A DNA stretch of 64,000 nt from NCBI GenBank assembly GCA_021904315.1, contig CM038917.1:9160041-9224040 (forward strand). Direction: 5' to 3'. Every line of letters starts with the position of its first letter. The first letter of the stretch is position 1. Positions 36,601 to 49,214 of this stretch are shown here, in pieces. This DNA is from Sphagnum magellanicum (lineage: Eukaryota > Streptophyta > Sphagnopsida > Sphagnales > Sphagnaceae). A program made the position numbers and the translations under genes. Under the pieces are notes generated by a model. The model had not been told where the DNA came from, did no database searches, and saw nothing but the letters and a program-made list of their open reading frames with translations.

Positions 36601-37960
36601 GGTCACCCTGACTAACTGTGGGCGGTTTTTGAAGAAGAGGGGGTGAAAAGGGGTTGACCACGTGGGTATGCCTTTAACTGGCTTAAAATAGGTGCCAATT
36701 TCAACATTTGGATTGGGTTTAGGGTTTAGGATTTAGGGTTGCCAATTTCAACATTTAGATTGGGGAGTGGGGAGGGGAGGTTGTTGCAAGAGGTTTTTTG
36801 GGGATTTGGGTGGGGTTTTCATTTCCTAAAGAATGGGTGGGCTAGGGGTTTAGGGGGTCATATTTTTCCTTTTTCTTTTGGGGGAAGGGTTTGTTCTTCT
36901 TTCAGAGTGGGTGGGTTCAAGTCTTTAAATATTTATTTTTGGTTGTTGGAGGTGTAGGGGACACCTGGATTTATCTGAAGTTTTTTTTAAAATAAATAAT
37001 TGGGTGTGGGTTCATGTTCTAAGGTTTAGAGTTTAGGGTTTATGGGGTTAGGGGAGCTTTTCATTTAATTCCTTCGATGCTAAATAAGTGGGAGGGATCT
37101 CATTTTTTCCTTTTTATTTTGAATCTTATTTCACTTGAAAGTTTTTAAGTCTTCCATTTCATTTGGGAGTGTCAATTGATTGGAATTTTTTTTAGGGTTT
37201 GGGGAATTCGATTTCATTTTTCATTTTTAGGGTTCATTCCACTTGGCATCTATGGAATTTATTTTAACACATTTTGATTTGAGCTCCTTCAATAGTGATG
37301 AGGAGTTGCTTGAAGAAATTGCGGTAAATGATCAAATTATAGTGCAAGTCACAATTGATTGTGTCAACATTTGGGAATATTTCACATCAATAGAGCTAGA
37401 TGAAGAAAATGAAAAATTGGTCAACCTTGATGTAAGTGTGTGAGACATCTTAACAACCATGCAAACCACACAAAGTTTGTTTAAGTTTCTTTCCAACTTC
37501 ATTTTGGGAAAATTTGAAAAATTGGTTCAACTTGTGGTCCTAATGAATGTTGGGTGATTTTCACATGTAGCTTGAAAATTGGCAAGGTTTGCAAATCGGA
37601 TGAAAACCAAATTGAGAACCTGACAGGTGGTTCATAGCCCAGTGAAAATTGCCCCTAAAACCTTTAAGGTTCTCAAAAATAAAAAAAGTTGAAAATCAAG
37701 AAAGGTATTTCCCAATACCTTTCGGACCGGTTTTCAACTTTAAGGTTATAGGTTTAGGTTTAAAGCTAGCTATTTTAGATGTAGTTGTTTAGGGTTAGGG
37801 TTAGCAATTAAGAATTAGAGTTAAGTTTAGAAATTAAGGTTTAGTTTTTGCTTGAAATGACACCCTAAACTATATAAGTTAAATGTTAGTGAATGAAAGC
37901 TCCTTTGATTTTGCTTTATGTGTTATATGTTATTTGTCGATTGCTTTGGATCTCTTTTAT
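36601..37960. other. Spacer with scattered telomere-like motifs
   Basis: GGGTTTAGGGTTTAGG-type runs lie at about 36,713-36,740, 37,018-37,050 and 37,740-37,860. A small open frame at 37,243-37,443 is acidic at its end and has no recognised family. Nothing else identified. Confidence 0.5.
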
Positions 37961-39540
37961 GTTTTGTTTTTAGATCTTTTAGCTTTTTACTCAACTCTTG
38001 TTATGTTTTTTTTTTTGTTTAATTTTGTTTCTAGATCTCGCTTGTGGCCTTTGTTTTTGTTTCAGCTCTCATTTTGCAAGTCTAGGTTTTCATCCTTGGC
38101 TTTAGTTTTTAGTTCTTGCCTAACTTTCGCTTCTTACTTCTATTTTTCATTTTTCATTTATGGCTCTTACATGGCTTTCGCTTCTTGCTTTTGTTTCTCA
38201 CTTCTTGTTTTTGGCTCTTGTTGGGTTTTCATTTCTCACTTTTATCTTTCACTTTTCGTTTATGGGTGAAAGCACACTACAGTGGACCAAAAGTGATAGA
38301 TGTGGTGTTCATAATTAGTCATTTTCACAATGCAAAATTGGAGTCATTATTTCAAAATCACAAACATTCCCCCCTAAAATTGAAAATTTATGGTTTCAAA
38401 ACAGCCTCCTTCAAAAATCCTACATACTATTTATATTTTGAAATGTAACTTAAAATTCATCAATGTGTAGATTTCAAGGACTAGATTCAATAGCTAGTTC
38501 ATAAAATTTCACAAAATTTTCAAATATTCATTTTTTAATGAATTAATCCATTCAAAATCTACATTCATGATACCATTCCGCCAAAAAAAAAGAAGGCATT
38601 TATTGGTATAGTTCATGATGCATTTTTGAGTTCATTACATAAATTATGGACTATGACAACACAATTGCCTTAATTTAAAATGTCCACTTTGAGTTCATAG
38701 TATCATTATTTGTCATTCTATTTTTACAATTTTTTTGATTTGTACCCTACTACTAAAAAATGAGTCCTTCCCAACATTTGATCATAATTTCAAAGTTGTA
38801 TAGGCCTATAACTTATTACCTCCCTTGTGAAAAGTGTAATGTGACACCCAAAAATGGATTATCCAGTGTGTTTTCACCCTTATGGCTCTTGCTTAGCTCT
38901 CACTTTTCATTTCTATTTCTCACTTCTCACTTCTGGTTTTTGTTTAACTTTCGTTTCTTAGTTCTATCTCTCACTTTTTGCTTCTAGCTTTGTCCAACTC
39001 TCACTTTTGTTTTTTGTTTCTAGTTTTTGCTTGGCTCTCATTTTTGCTTTTGCTTTTTGTTTTTCGTTTCTATTTCTTATTTTTCACTTTTGTCTTTCAC
39101 TTTTCGCTTATGGTTCTTGGTTGGCTTTTGCTTCCTGCTTTTATTTTTCACTTCCTGCTTTTAGTCTTTGACCAACTTCTATTTTTTGTTTCTTACTTTT
39201 AGCTCTTATTTGGCTTTTACTTTTCAATTTTGTTTTCGCTTTTCACTTTTGGTTTTGCCTAATTTTTATTTTTCACTTTTATCTTTTCTTTTCATTTATG
39301 TCTCTTGTTTCTTGCTTTTGATTTTTTTTGCTAACCTTAATTATTTTTAGCTTTTGTTTTAAGTCTTGCTTCTACCTTGGTTCATGCACTTGTTCTTAAT
39401 TCAACTACAATTGCTTACTTCATATATTAAGGTACCTTTTCACTCTAGCTTTAACTCCTTACTTTTAGCTCTAGCTTCTCACTTTTAGCTTTTGCTTGCA
39501 TTCTAACGTGCATTGGATGCATTTATTTTTGTAGATTAGT
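37960..39540 (+). repeat. Pyrimidine-rich degenerate short tandem repeat
   Basis: The plus strand is built from words like GCTCTTGCTT, TTTTCACTTTT, TTTTTGCTTCT and CTCACTTTT repeated with variation for about 1 kb (excluding the MITE inside). All plus frames therefore read as Phe/Leu/Ser-rich pseudo-membrane proteins (for example 37,883-38,269), which are not genes. The MITE at 38,274-38,879 interrupts it cleanly. Confidence 0.8.
38274..38879. mobile_element. MITE-like element 1 (606 bp)
   Basis: The left end is GGGTGAAAGCACACT and the right end, reverse-complemented, is GGGTGAAAACACACT: 14 of 15 bases match. TTAT occurs on both sides, a candidate 4-bp target duplication (or TTA/TAT within it). 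On both sides the pyrimidine-rich repeat continues as if uninterrupted, which supports insertion. There is no coding capacity. Superfamily uncertain. Confidence 0.8.
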
Positions 39541-39676
39541 ACTTTCCCCTTGCTATTTTTTTTACATCTTCAAGATTCCAAGGCCAATTCGGGTGGAAGT
39601 CAAGCTTCTAAACTATTTTTGAGGTGTTTTTGGAATCAACTTTTATTTTTTTAGAAAAAATTATATTTTTTGATTA

Positions 39677-40271
39677 GGGTGAAAACACATTTACAGTGGT
39701 AAAAAATTATTGTCACAAATACTACTTTTGAAACTATGTGTTTTTGAACTTCTACCAAGTTAATATTGAAATTTTTTTTTGTAAATAATACTTGGAATAA
39801 GGTATTTCAAAACCCAAAAAAAAAGATTGTCATAAAAATCCCACTTTGAAGTTGATATTAAATGATTGAAAAGTATATTAATGAAAAAATTATAATTGTA
39901 CCAATATTTTGCAAAGTGTAAATATATTTCAAAAACCATTCAAACAATTAAATTTTTTGATAAAATATTCAATCATATATTACATATGAGTTCATTGTCC
40001 TATTTCAATTCTATATGAAGAATTCCACATCTAGATGAGGTTTTTCATTCAAACAAGTGTAAATGTGTCAATACATAAAAGTTTTTTGAAAAACCATTGT
40101 CATTCAAAAGATAACAAAAATTGTGTTGGAGGATTTGTGTCAAAAAACCATTTTTACTGTATTTCAAAACACTAAATGAAATGAAAAAATATGCCCCCAA
40201 AATAATACAAAATGTATTACAAAATGAGTACATGTTTTTGTTCAAAATATACCAATATAATGTTTTTCACC
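39677..40271. mobile_element. MITE-like element 2, related to element 1
   Basis: It begins GGGTGAAAACACATTTACAG, nearly the same as element 1 (GGGTGAAAGCACACTACAG), and ends with GTTTTTCACC, the inverse of its start with a missing base. Similar length, about 595 bp. Internal identity is low. The target duplication is not clear. Confidence 0.6.
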
Positions 40272-40799
40272 TATCAAAAAAATTATAATAGATATCCATC
40301 TTATAAATTTTATTTTATTTTCCCTTTTGTCTTTGTTTACTTTTAAAGGTTAAGGTTGAAGTTAGCTTATTTTGGTATCGCCCGTTAAAATCAAACCCTT
40401 AAACTTTTATTTTTGTGGTTGGATGGTGCAAGAAAATTATTTTTTTGGAAAGACTACTAATTATACATTTTCATTTCAATTATGTTAAGAAATGAGCTTT
40501 TTGATTTGTAAATTCTTGTAAATGAGTTCTCAACACCAAACCCTAAATCCTCTTCTTTACCTATTTTTTAGGTCTCACAATTGTAACTTTATTTTACAAT
40601 TATTATTTTTTGTATGAATTAAATACTAATAAAATAATGGCCCATTCCAACTAAAATGAAAATGTTATGAGAATTCAAACAAAGTTCTATGAAATATTCC
40701 AAATGATGTTTTTTTGAAAAAAGAATCTCTTCCTGAAACATCACAAGGAAATGAGAGCTTACAAATCCAATTGAGTATAGTTCCAAAAAATGATTAGAA

Positions 40800-42600
40800 G
40801 AATGTGAATCAAAGATTTCATGTTTTACATGCTCAAAGATTATTTTGGAAACCTTATGGCAAAAATGCACTATGTTGGGCCTTTTATGTTATTAATGACA
40901 ATACACAAGTAGGTGGCAAAGTACCTCAAAGTGATGCATTGCATGTTATGTCACAAAGAGTATGTCTCTTTTATTGCAAGAACCAAATTATATATATATA
41001 ATATTTTAAATCTAATGGGATAATTGCCTAAAAAAACAAGTGGATGTAAAACATACATTGCTTGCAAAAAAATTTGAGGAAGAAGTAAATAATCCCATGA
41101 ATAGTGGTTTGGAGAAAAACCAACAAAGAAAAGACCTAATGTGTCTACTAATGAAATCTCTAAGTTTTTTCTACTAAAGATCCTTTTAAGAAGGATGATG
41201 TGTAGTAAAAACATTTTTTGCAAGACCTTAGTTTGCTAGTTTTTAAAAATCATCTTCCTATGCATTTTGTGAAGAGTTCCTAATTCAAACAATTTACCTT
41301 ACATTTGTGTCCTCAAGTTGTTATCCCATCCAAAAAACTATTTTCCTAAAAACATTTGCCTAATTTGGTGGAAAAGATAGAAGAGTTGTATGTCAAGGAT
41401 CTCAATTAGTTAAATCTTTGTTGACCACTACCAATTTTGAATTATGGATGTCTAAAGGAGCCCATGATATTTTTGCATTGGTTGTTAATTTTCTAGATGC
41501 AAATTGGTAGCCCAAACAAATGACTATTGGGTTATTTGAAGCTATTAAAATCACAAGGTAAACTCTAGCTATGAACTTGAATAATCTTTTATATTCCTTT
41601 GGCCTTAGGAAGAAAATCATTGCATTTGTTAAAAATGAAAGGACTAATCTGAATGCAATGATTTCAACACTAATGTCGATTGTGAGCTATGATATTATGG
41701 GGTTAGGGGAAAGTTTTAATAGAAGTTGCTTTGGACATGTTTTTTCCGAGGCATGCTAATATGGGACTACCAAAGAGAAAGTTTGCAAAGACACAAGATT
41801 CGTATCAATTAAGAATGTGCAATCTAACATGTAAAAGTGCCATTACTTAGTCGAAAAGTTTGGTAAAGGCAGACAAAAATGGAACAAGACACGTATAGAT
41901 GCTAAAATTCACCCCAAAAAGTTAAATACACCATTAAAAACAAGGTTAATTTTGTAATATAAACTAAACTTCATTTGCAATTTGTCTTATAAATTTTATA
42001 ATTTGAAGTTCTCTCTTTTACAATTATTTTCTTTGTTTTTTGCATGCTTGCAAATAAAGTCATTTTATTTCAATAGGTTTTGCTATTTTGTGAGGCCATT
42101 GTAATGTGTTACAACAATTAGACTATTATCCAAGCTTCTAGATGTGTCCCACCTCCTCTAACCTAATATGTCTATGTTGATTGTTTAAGATTCATTGTGA
42201 TTACTTTGTGTTTTGAATCAATCAAATGGTCATTGGTTGTTGTATGATGCCTTGAACTCTTTTATAACTTGGAATCTAAAGATGAAAAAATAAGCAAGAA
42301 TACAAACAATCTTTGACCCTTTAATGGATGATGGAAGAATTACCTTTGAATTGTATTTGTTGGCCTCTAATATTGACAAAAGAGGTTGTTGGGATTCTTG
42401 ACTTTTTTCTTACATTCTTACGAAGCTATGAAAAAAAAAACTTATAACATGCTCTCCTTCATGTTAGACATTCAAGGTTTAAGGGTCTTCATCTTGTGTC
42501 TTTGTGTTGGGCGTGAACAAGGAATGTCTATTGTGGAAAAATATGATGAAAAAAAGTATATCCTATGCTTTTGAAGTGTTACCATTACTTACATATTGTG
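40800..42600 (+). pseudogene. Decayed hAT-like transposase
   Basis: Following the plus strand through stops, 41,420-41,830 gives NFELWMSKGAHDIFALVVNF, TIGLFEAIK, GLRKKIIAFVKNE, LNAMISTLMSIV and SFNRSCFGHVF. About 42,440-42,570 gives NMLSFMLD and VGREQGMSIVEKYDEK. These resemble the central and C-terminal parts of hAT-like transposases (the FDLWTS-type motif and the later L-D-P-R-F-K region). Many stops and frame shifts make it inactive. The 40,804-41,001 frame may belong to its N-terminus but is not diagnostic. No terminal repeats were identified. Confidence 0.6.
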
Positions 42601-43400
42601 GGAAAAAGTTGTAGTTCACAAAAATGATGACTAGGTAGATTAGACATCTTCCAAATGACCAACACCAATTGTGAGCATGCGAAAGAGTTGGTGACTAGAG
42701 TGTTGTTAGACTGTAAGAGATTTCATGTAGATGTGAAGGACATTATTAAATGCCCTTTGTTATGGTAGGAAAAACATTAGTCTAGGTTTCCAATTAAAGG
42801 GCTTCTAACAAGGCAAATACTTGGCATTGTAGGTTCTCAAATAAATACATAACATTTTTTTTTTACTTGCTAGAATTTTAACAAACCTTAAAAGATGTCA
42901 TTTTCAATTAAAAAACCTAGAGATAAATTTATTTTTGTTAACAAAAACTAGCCGAACGATCCTAAGATAGGTTGTAATGAGGCATCTAACTTCGTAGAGT
43001 GCATAGAGAGGGAAGAATATGAAGGAAAATGTGAAAGAAAAGATATTGAAAACTATGAATGATGAATGTGAGAGATTTAAATGTGAAAGAAATTGAAAAA
43101 TATACTTCTTTTGTGGATTTATTTATTACATTTATTTATTTATTATTTAGAAATAACAATTGTGATAATCATTTCACGAAAACTACCTTTGAAAATCAAC
43201 AATTCAAAAACTTGAAAACCGACTACCCTAAAAATCTCCAAGTTTCATCTTTTTGGAACTTTTGAAAATCAAGGTGGTTATTAAAAAATAAAAATCTGGA
43301 ATTAAAAAAAAACAGGGGCAATTCTTTCAACCCTTTCAAAGAACCAAAATTAGTAATTTTCATGAAAAAATGAAATTTGCCTAGCACTAGTGTTAACAAT
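42601..43400. other. AT-rich spacer, nothing identified
   Basis: Between the hAT-like and Harbinger remnants. No recognised coding or repeat content. Confidence 0.5.
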
Positions 43401-43559
43401 TATTAGTCACGAAAAGTTCATAAAGGAACCACACCACACTTTTGGGTGACTATCCAAGTTGGCCTTAGAACAATGTTTGCTTAATTTCATCTCATTCATG
43501 AAACATGATAATGTGACTAAGTATGGTGCCTTCATGTGAAATTGGAGCAAAAGTGTATT

Positions 43560-44070
43560 AAATTATGATGGCATATTTATTGCATCTTACATCAATTATG
43601 TCGTTGTGGATAAGATTTGCTAACCCACTTTTGAGTAGTGACAAGTTTTGGCAACACAAGTTCCACAATTCTAAGGCTACATTGGATCTATTGATGGGAC
43701 CTTCATCAAAATCCATAAACCTTAGAACAATCCATCCCATCATACTTGGTTTAATGGGTGAAAACAAATCAATTACATGAACAACATGGTTGTGGCAAAC
43801 CACCATGGGTTATTTATTCATAAATTTGGACCCTATGTATGCAAGTTCATACCATGACATTAACATATTTCCCTTGTCATCTACATCCACAAGTCATAAC
43901 ATAAATATTTTGTCCATACATATGAACATTTTGAATATTTATTTGGCGACCTTGGTTATATGGATGAGGAAATGTTCATGATGTGTTGCATTGGGAGGCG
44001 TGAATTGATGCCTAAAATTCCTATGGATGTTGTTAAAGCATACAACAAAATGCATGCAAGTTTGACATTT
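43560..44070 (+). pseudogene. PIF/Harbinger transposase (DDE_Tnp_4) remnant
   Basis: The plus strand reads GYIGSIDGTFIKIHKP near 43,675-43,722, the first DDE aspartate motif of Harbinger transposases, then WFNG, NNMVVANHHGLF near 43,780-43,815, SYHDINI near 43,850, and FGDLGYMDEEMF and RRELMPK near 43,950-44,015, ending with AYNKMHA. The order matches the family. Stops interrupt it at several points. No terminal repeats were identified. Confidence 0.8.
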
Positions 44071-44084
44071 CATTTGATTTTAAA

Positions 44085-44840
44085 GTAAAGTTTTAAGGTT
44101 TTAAGTTTTAGGTTTTACATTTAAGTTTATGTTAGGGTTTTAAGTTTAGGCTTTAGGATTAGGTTTAAAGTTCATGTTTGGAGTTTTAAATATAGGTTTT
44201 AGGGATTAGGCATAGTTTTTTTGGTTTTTAGGTTAAATATAAATTTTTGGGTTTGGGTTTGGCATTTAAGGTTAAGGTTTATGTTTAAGGTCTTAGGTTT
44301 AAGTTCAAGGATTAAACTTAAGGGTTAAAAGGTTTTTACATTAAATATGAACTTCAAAGTTAAGGTTCTAAAGTTTGAGGGTTTTAAGTTTAAGGTTTGG
44401 GTTTTGTTATTAAGGTTCTAGCTTTATATGGTTCTAGGGTTTTAAAGGGTTTAGGGTTAAATTTTATGTCTAAAGTTTTAGGTTTAAGTTTAGGTTTAGG
44501 GTTTAAGCTTTTAAATTAAATATAAATTATTAGGTTTAAGATTTATATATAAGTTTAAAGTTTATGATTCATGTTTATCTTTTGGGTTTTAGGTTTAGGG
44601 TTTTAGCTTTAAGTTTTTAGAAATCAGGGTTTAGGGTTTTAGGGTTTAAAGTTAAAGGTTTTAGGTTCAAAATTAAGGTTTATTTTTAGGGTTTTAGATT
44701 TAGGTTTTTAGGGTTCTGGTTTTAGGTTTTAGGTTTAGGATTTTAGGTTAAATGTAAAATTTAGGGTTTAAGATAAATATAAACCTAGATGTTTAAGGTT
44801 AAATTTATGGTTGTGTTTCAAGTTTTAGGGTTTTGGTTTT
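44085..44840 (+). repeat. Long decayed telomere-like (TTTAGGG) block
   Basis: About 750 bp made of variants of TTTAGGG/TTTTAGG/TTTAAGG (for example AGGGTTTAGGGTTTTAGGG near 44,625-44,645), always in the same orientation on the plus strand. Perfect heptamers are a minority, so it is an old interstitial telomere-like repeat or a satellite derived from one. Confidence 0.8.
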
Positions 44841-45808
44841 TTGGAAGGTGGTAAAATTAACTTACATCAAAATATTGTAGGTTTCCAAATTAGAGGGGAA
44901 TGGGGCATTGGGGGATTGAAATTCAAGTGGAGAAGGCTAATAACATTTTGATTCAACAAAGGAAAAAAATAGTCATTTATTTAGGGCTATTACATTACTA
45001 ACTAACTTTTTATAAAAATGTCATTAAGATTTCACAATTGGGTGAATGCATGGTTGAATGGTTCATTTTTACGACAAAATGTACAATTGTCCTTGGGTAC
45101 CCTTCATTCAATTGCATATGGTGATTAATATATCTTTAGATGTACTAATTGGACTTGGATCTAAAGTAACAACTTTATTATGAAGAGAATTGTGTGGTCA
45201 TTTATTGATATAAAAAAAATTTGTTAGTAATAATGGACTTTTGAAATTAAAAAATATGGATTGGTTGTTTGATTGGAACATCACAAAATGAAAATTTTCT
45301 ATTGATTCACATTCCAAATTTTTGTTAGTGGGACTCAATATATGATGTATCATGAAATGATAAACTCAAACGAGGAATCTTTTCTTTGAAAACCTTAACC
45401 ATTTAATAATTAAGAACTTTTGAATTATTAAAATTGAACTATATTTTTGTAAGTCCTTATGAGTTGCAATTTATTTGTTTTTCAATGTTTTTGTCCCAAA
45501 AGCATTTTTTTTAAAAAAATTACTTGGGGCATTATTCATATGGACTATGTGGGTTATCTTTTTAGGACTTTCAAATTGAAAAATGGCATCAACTTTTGTT
45601 GGTGTAAATGTTGATGTAAATTTGTGAGGTGATTAAACATTTATTAGTTAAAGATTACAATAATGAAAATTTTAAAAGTAATAACCATGTACATTTGAAA
45701 TTTTTCATGAATTTCCTAAGGACTTGTAAGGAGTTTTACAATGTCCAAAAGTGAGCCACCATAACTTGCATTTACCCAATTGAAGTTATTAACAAACATC
45801 ATAACAAC
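44841..45808. other. AT-rich spacer, nothing identified
   Basis: No open frame or repeat of note. Confidence 0.5.
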
Positions 45809-47647
45809 CTAATAAAACATGGTTGGGATGGTGACTATTGAATGAAAGTCTAACAAATCTTTGACCCTAATTTTGAACTTTGCAATTGTAATGACTTCAT
45901 AATTTCTAATTGCCCTTAAATTGACCATTTTGAATGCATTTTGTCCTATGCTAACATCTACTTTTGGCCTTGAAAGAACCTCCCCTTCACATTGGCTTCT
46001 AGTTTGTTGGTGATAGTGGCAAAGCTCTTTGATTGTAATTGCAACATCTCCAAACTTGATCATTGGCCTTTCAATTGATGTACTTGTAGATGTGGCAAGA
46101 AATATAGGTGAGGCCTCATTGTCTCATTTTATGTAAGGTTAAAAATAGGGCTAGGAGAGGAATGATGAGATGGATTGGTTGTACCTTCCATCAAATTATG
46201 TTGCCTTTTCAATACATTTTGTGTTGCATGTCCATCAATTGATTTGAATTGTGCCAAAATTTGATCATTCTACAAAATATCCTTTTTTGCACCTTCCTCA
46301 TTGGATGTGTTTATATTTAGATTCAATGTATCTCATAGTTTATATTTTAAGATATCTTCTTGGAAAGTAAAATTAGGGTACTTAAACTTGTAATCTACGT
46401 AAACTACTTTCCAAGCTTCGTTTGGTATAAATTGTCACATTTTTTCTATTTTGACTATAAAACATGAAGTGATGGTTCTAGGAGTTGGTTAGGCAACTTA
46501 AATAAAAATAATCCACAATGCATCTCAAGGCTTTCTCTTTTTGAGGTGCCTTTGTGCGCCTTTCACTAACCAATATTCCACAATCATTGTCTTGGGTCAT
46601 GAATGGGTTAGGGTCAAATCCCTCCATACCTTGTTGATCATGAAATGCACTAAAATCAATGGAAACAATCAACATAATTTGTAATTCTATACAAAGGAGA
46701 AAGATTTAAGGTTTGGTAGCTTTAAGGTTTGACATAAACTTAAAAAGACCAGGTTTAAGGTTAATGTTTTGAAACATAATTTGTAGTTGCCAACAAACAC
46801 AGAGAAAATGTGTTACAAATTTTTTAAAACATAAACATAAAAACATTATCCACATTATATAGAAAAGAAAGCAAAGGAGAGGGGTTTAGTGTTTGGCAAC
46901 TTTAGGATTTGATAGAAATTGAGAGAAATCGGGTTTAAAATTAATCAATTGAGACCAAAATCTATTGCTACCAACATGCATAAATAAGATATGTTATAAA
47001 ATTAAAAGGACAAAGACAAAAAATGATATAATATAGATTATCCAAAAAAAGAAAACAAAGGATAAGGGCTTAAGGTTTGATATTTTAAAATTAAGGTTTG
47101 ACAACAATTAAAATAAACCATGTTTATGGTGTACATTTTGAGAACAAATTTGTAACTTTAGGGTTTAGGCATAAAATTGAACAAGATCATGCTTAAGGTA
47201 GTGATTTTGAGAATAGATTTATAGTTGCCAACATACATAGAGAGGATGTGTGATAGAATTACAAAGACAAAAGTATGAAATTTTATCTCCATGCAACTTT
47301 GCACAAAATTTGTGCCCATTTAAAATTAAAACATTATGGTTCAACACATGGACCTAGTAAGGAAGTTGTTCCATAGGGTGCAAGCACAATAAAGTAGACT
47401 TTTTTTTATCCTTGCATTTTCGCAAGTAAAATATGAATAGTTTTTTGGGTTTCACAAATTCAAATTAAGTTTCATGCCATAGTAGGTCTATATCTCTATC
47501 TAGGTCCAATTTAAGTAGTTTTTTAGGTTTCAAGGAATAGATGGGTTTAGCTTTCGCCATTGTTGCCATTATCATCGACATTGGTTGCACGTTTCCCTCC
47601 CAAGGAACTACTACATTAACCTCCAAAAGTTCAAGCCTTTTTTTCAC
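45809..47647 (-). pseudogene. Unidentified decayed coding segments
   Basis: Minus-strand open pieces at 47,647-47,465, 46,675-46,478 and 46,063-45,809, with protein-like text between them around 46,350-46,440 (a FIPNEAWKVVYVDYKFKYP-like run), lie in consistent orientation. They could be exons or fragments of one dead gene. I do not recognise the family. A tandem repeat (46,685-47,290) lies between the first and second pieces. Confidence 0.3.
46685..47290. repeat. Degenerate tandem repeat, unit about 180-184 bp
   Basis: The phrase CAAAGGAKA...TTTA-GGTTTGG recurs at 46,692, 46,872 and 47,056, with further shared phrases (GTTGCCAACA/GCTACCAACA, then AAAGACAAAA) at matching offsets and a partial fourth unit. 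Weak telomere-like words occur within it. Confidence 0.65.
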
Positions 47648-48076
47648 AAGTAATTTGTTTTGCTAGGTTGAAGTTGCATTGAATGACATCGTTTTTAGAT
47701 TTTCATTACTAGGTCTTTTGAGTTTCTTTCATTATGTATAGGAAAATCAAGCTCAAAAGCTATGTGCAAGAGGATAAATTTTAGACTTCCTTGTTGAATT
47801 TTAATACATTGAGTTTCTGTGCACATTTACATTTGTTGTGCAAAGTGGTGAGTAGTTACAAAGTAATGTGCCATGCACTGCCACTACATGTAGCTTCTGA
47901 ATTTATACAAATGTTTTTGAATTCTTCTATATTTTAAATTTTGATTTTGGTTGTGTAGGGCCTTGTTTGTAAATATGGCTTTTAAAGCCTTTAGTTTTGT
48001 AAAAAGAGAACCTCTTGTTGTCAAATGTAAGATCTGAAAAAATAATAGGTGACCAAAAAAAGAAAGAGAGAAACTT
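47648..48076. other. AT-rich spacer
   Basis: Nothing recognised. Confidence 0.5.
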
Positions 48077-49214
48077 ATGAAGGTGAATCATACTTTTTGT
48101 CATTTTGAATGGATAGTCACTAATTTTGTATCAAAACTTAACTTTCAAGTTCAAGTTTTAGACCTTCATAAAAACCTAAATTCTTTCCCCACATATGAGG
48201 AAATGGTTTATGTGTTTAAAAAATATATAACAAAATGGCTAAAAGGTGTGAACGAACAAGCATCTAGATTAGTTTGAATGTGACAAACTTCTGAAGTTGT
48301 ACATCAACGTGTGTGCACATGTTCCTACCAACAGAGATTACCCTGTCATTTTCCTATGTGGTTGGTTGGTTGAACACAATAGGTTTTTGATTAATTGGGC
48401 ACAATATGAGTATGACTCTGCACAAGAACAAATGAAGAAATAAGAAATGCCTTCTTTTTCTTTGAAAGGGAATTGTAACATTACTTTAGATTTGAAGGAA
48501 ATGAGTCAATCTGAAAGGGGCTTGGAATTTAGTGACAATGAGGATTATGTAGTGTTGGAGGGTCCTTGAAAATTCAATGTTTTCTTACCAAACCAAGTTG
48601 CGATTGTGAAAGAACTATTGGAAGAAGCAGAGGTTTCTTAGTAATCAACAAGAACCATAATATTTGTTCTACAATATGATAAGGAGAAATTGGAAAATGA
48701 AGCCATCGAACTTTCTTCAAACTTGTGGGACAAAAAGGGACTATTAGAAGAAGAAAAATCTAGCCTCATCAAATTGGAAACAAAATTGGTGGCAAAATAA
48801 TGAGAAGTTTCTGATGCATAAACACAATCTCAAAATTTGAGTGCCAATATTAACCTAACTAATATAGAGAAGTTGACAGACCTAGTGGAAAAGCTGACTG
48901 AAGATTTTAAGGACTTTGAGAAAGATTTGGGTATGCAAAAGTTTTTAGTGAAAAAGGGATGTCAAAGAGTTGATGATTTTGAAAAAGAACATGTCCGTGT
49001 CTCTTCAAAGCTCAAAGATGTAACTATTCAATTAGAGGTGCTAGAATTCCAAATCTCTAATAATGTGTTGTGGGCAAAGTGTCTTGCAAAACGATTAACC
49101 TTATGTCCAACGGGGCCAATGTCACGGCTACTCCATTACCTCAAAAAAACCCTAAGTCCATGTATGTCAAAAGTCCTAGTGCCATCATTGTTAAAACCTG
49201 CCCTATTTACTTAA
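48077..49214 (+). pseudogene. Decayed coiled-coil protein gene, family unknown
   Basis: A plus-strand frame from 48,077 continues, after one frameshift at about 48,276, to 49,214 with about eight stops but long protein-like runs: PTYEEMVYVFKKYITKWLKG, LINWAQYEYDSAQEQMK, NEAIELSSNLWDKKGLLEEE and a 125-codon open stretch at 48,837-49,214. That stretch is rich in Leu, Glu, Lys and Asp with heptad spacing (LVEKLTEDFKDFEKDLG), predicting a coiled coil. I do not recognise the protein family. The low number of disruptions suggests fairly recent death. Confidence 0.5.

Noticed and set aside
37883..39350. Phe/Leu-rich open frames resembling membrane proteins
   Set aside because: Produced by the pyrimidine-rich repeat; they recur in several frames and are interrupted by a MITE.
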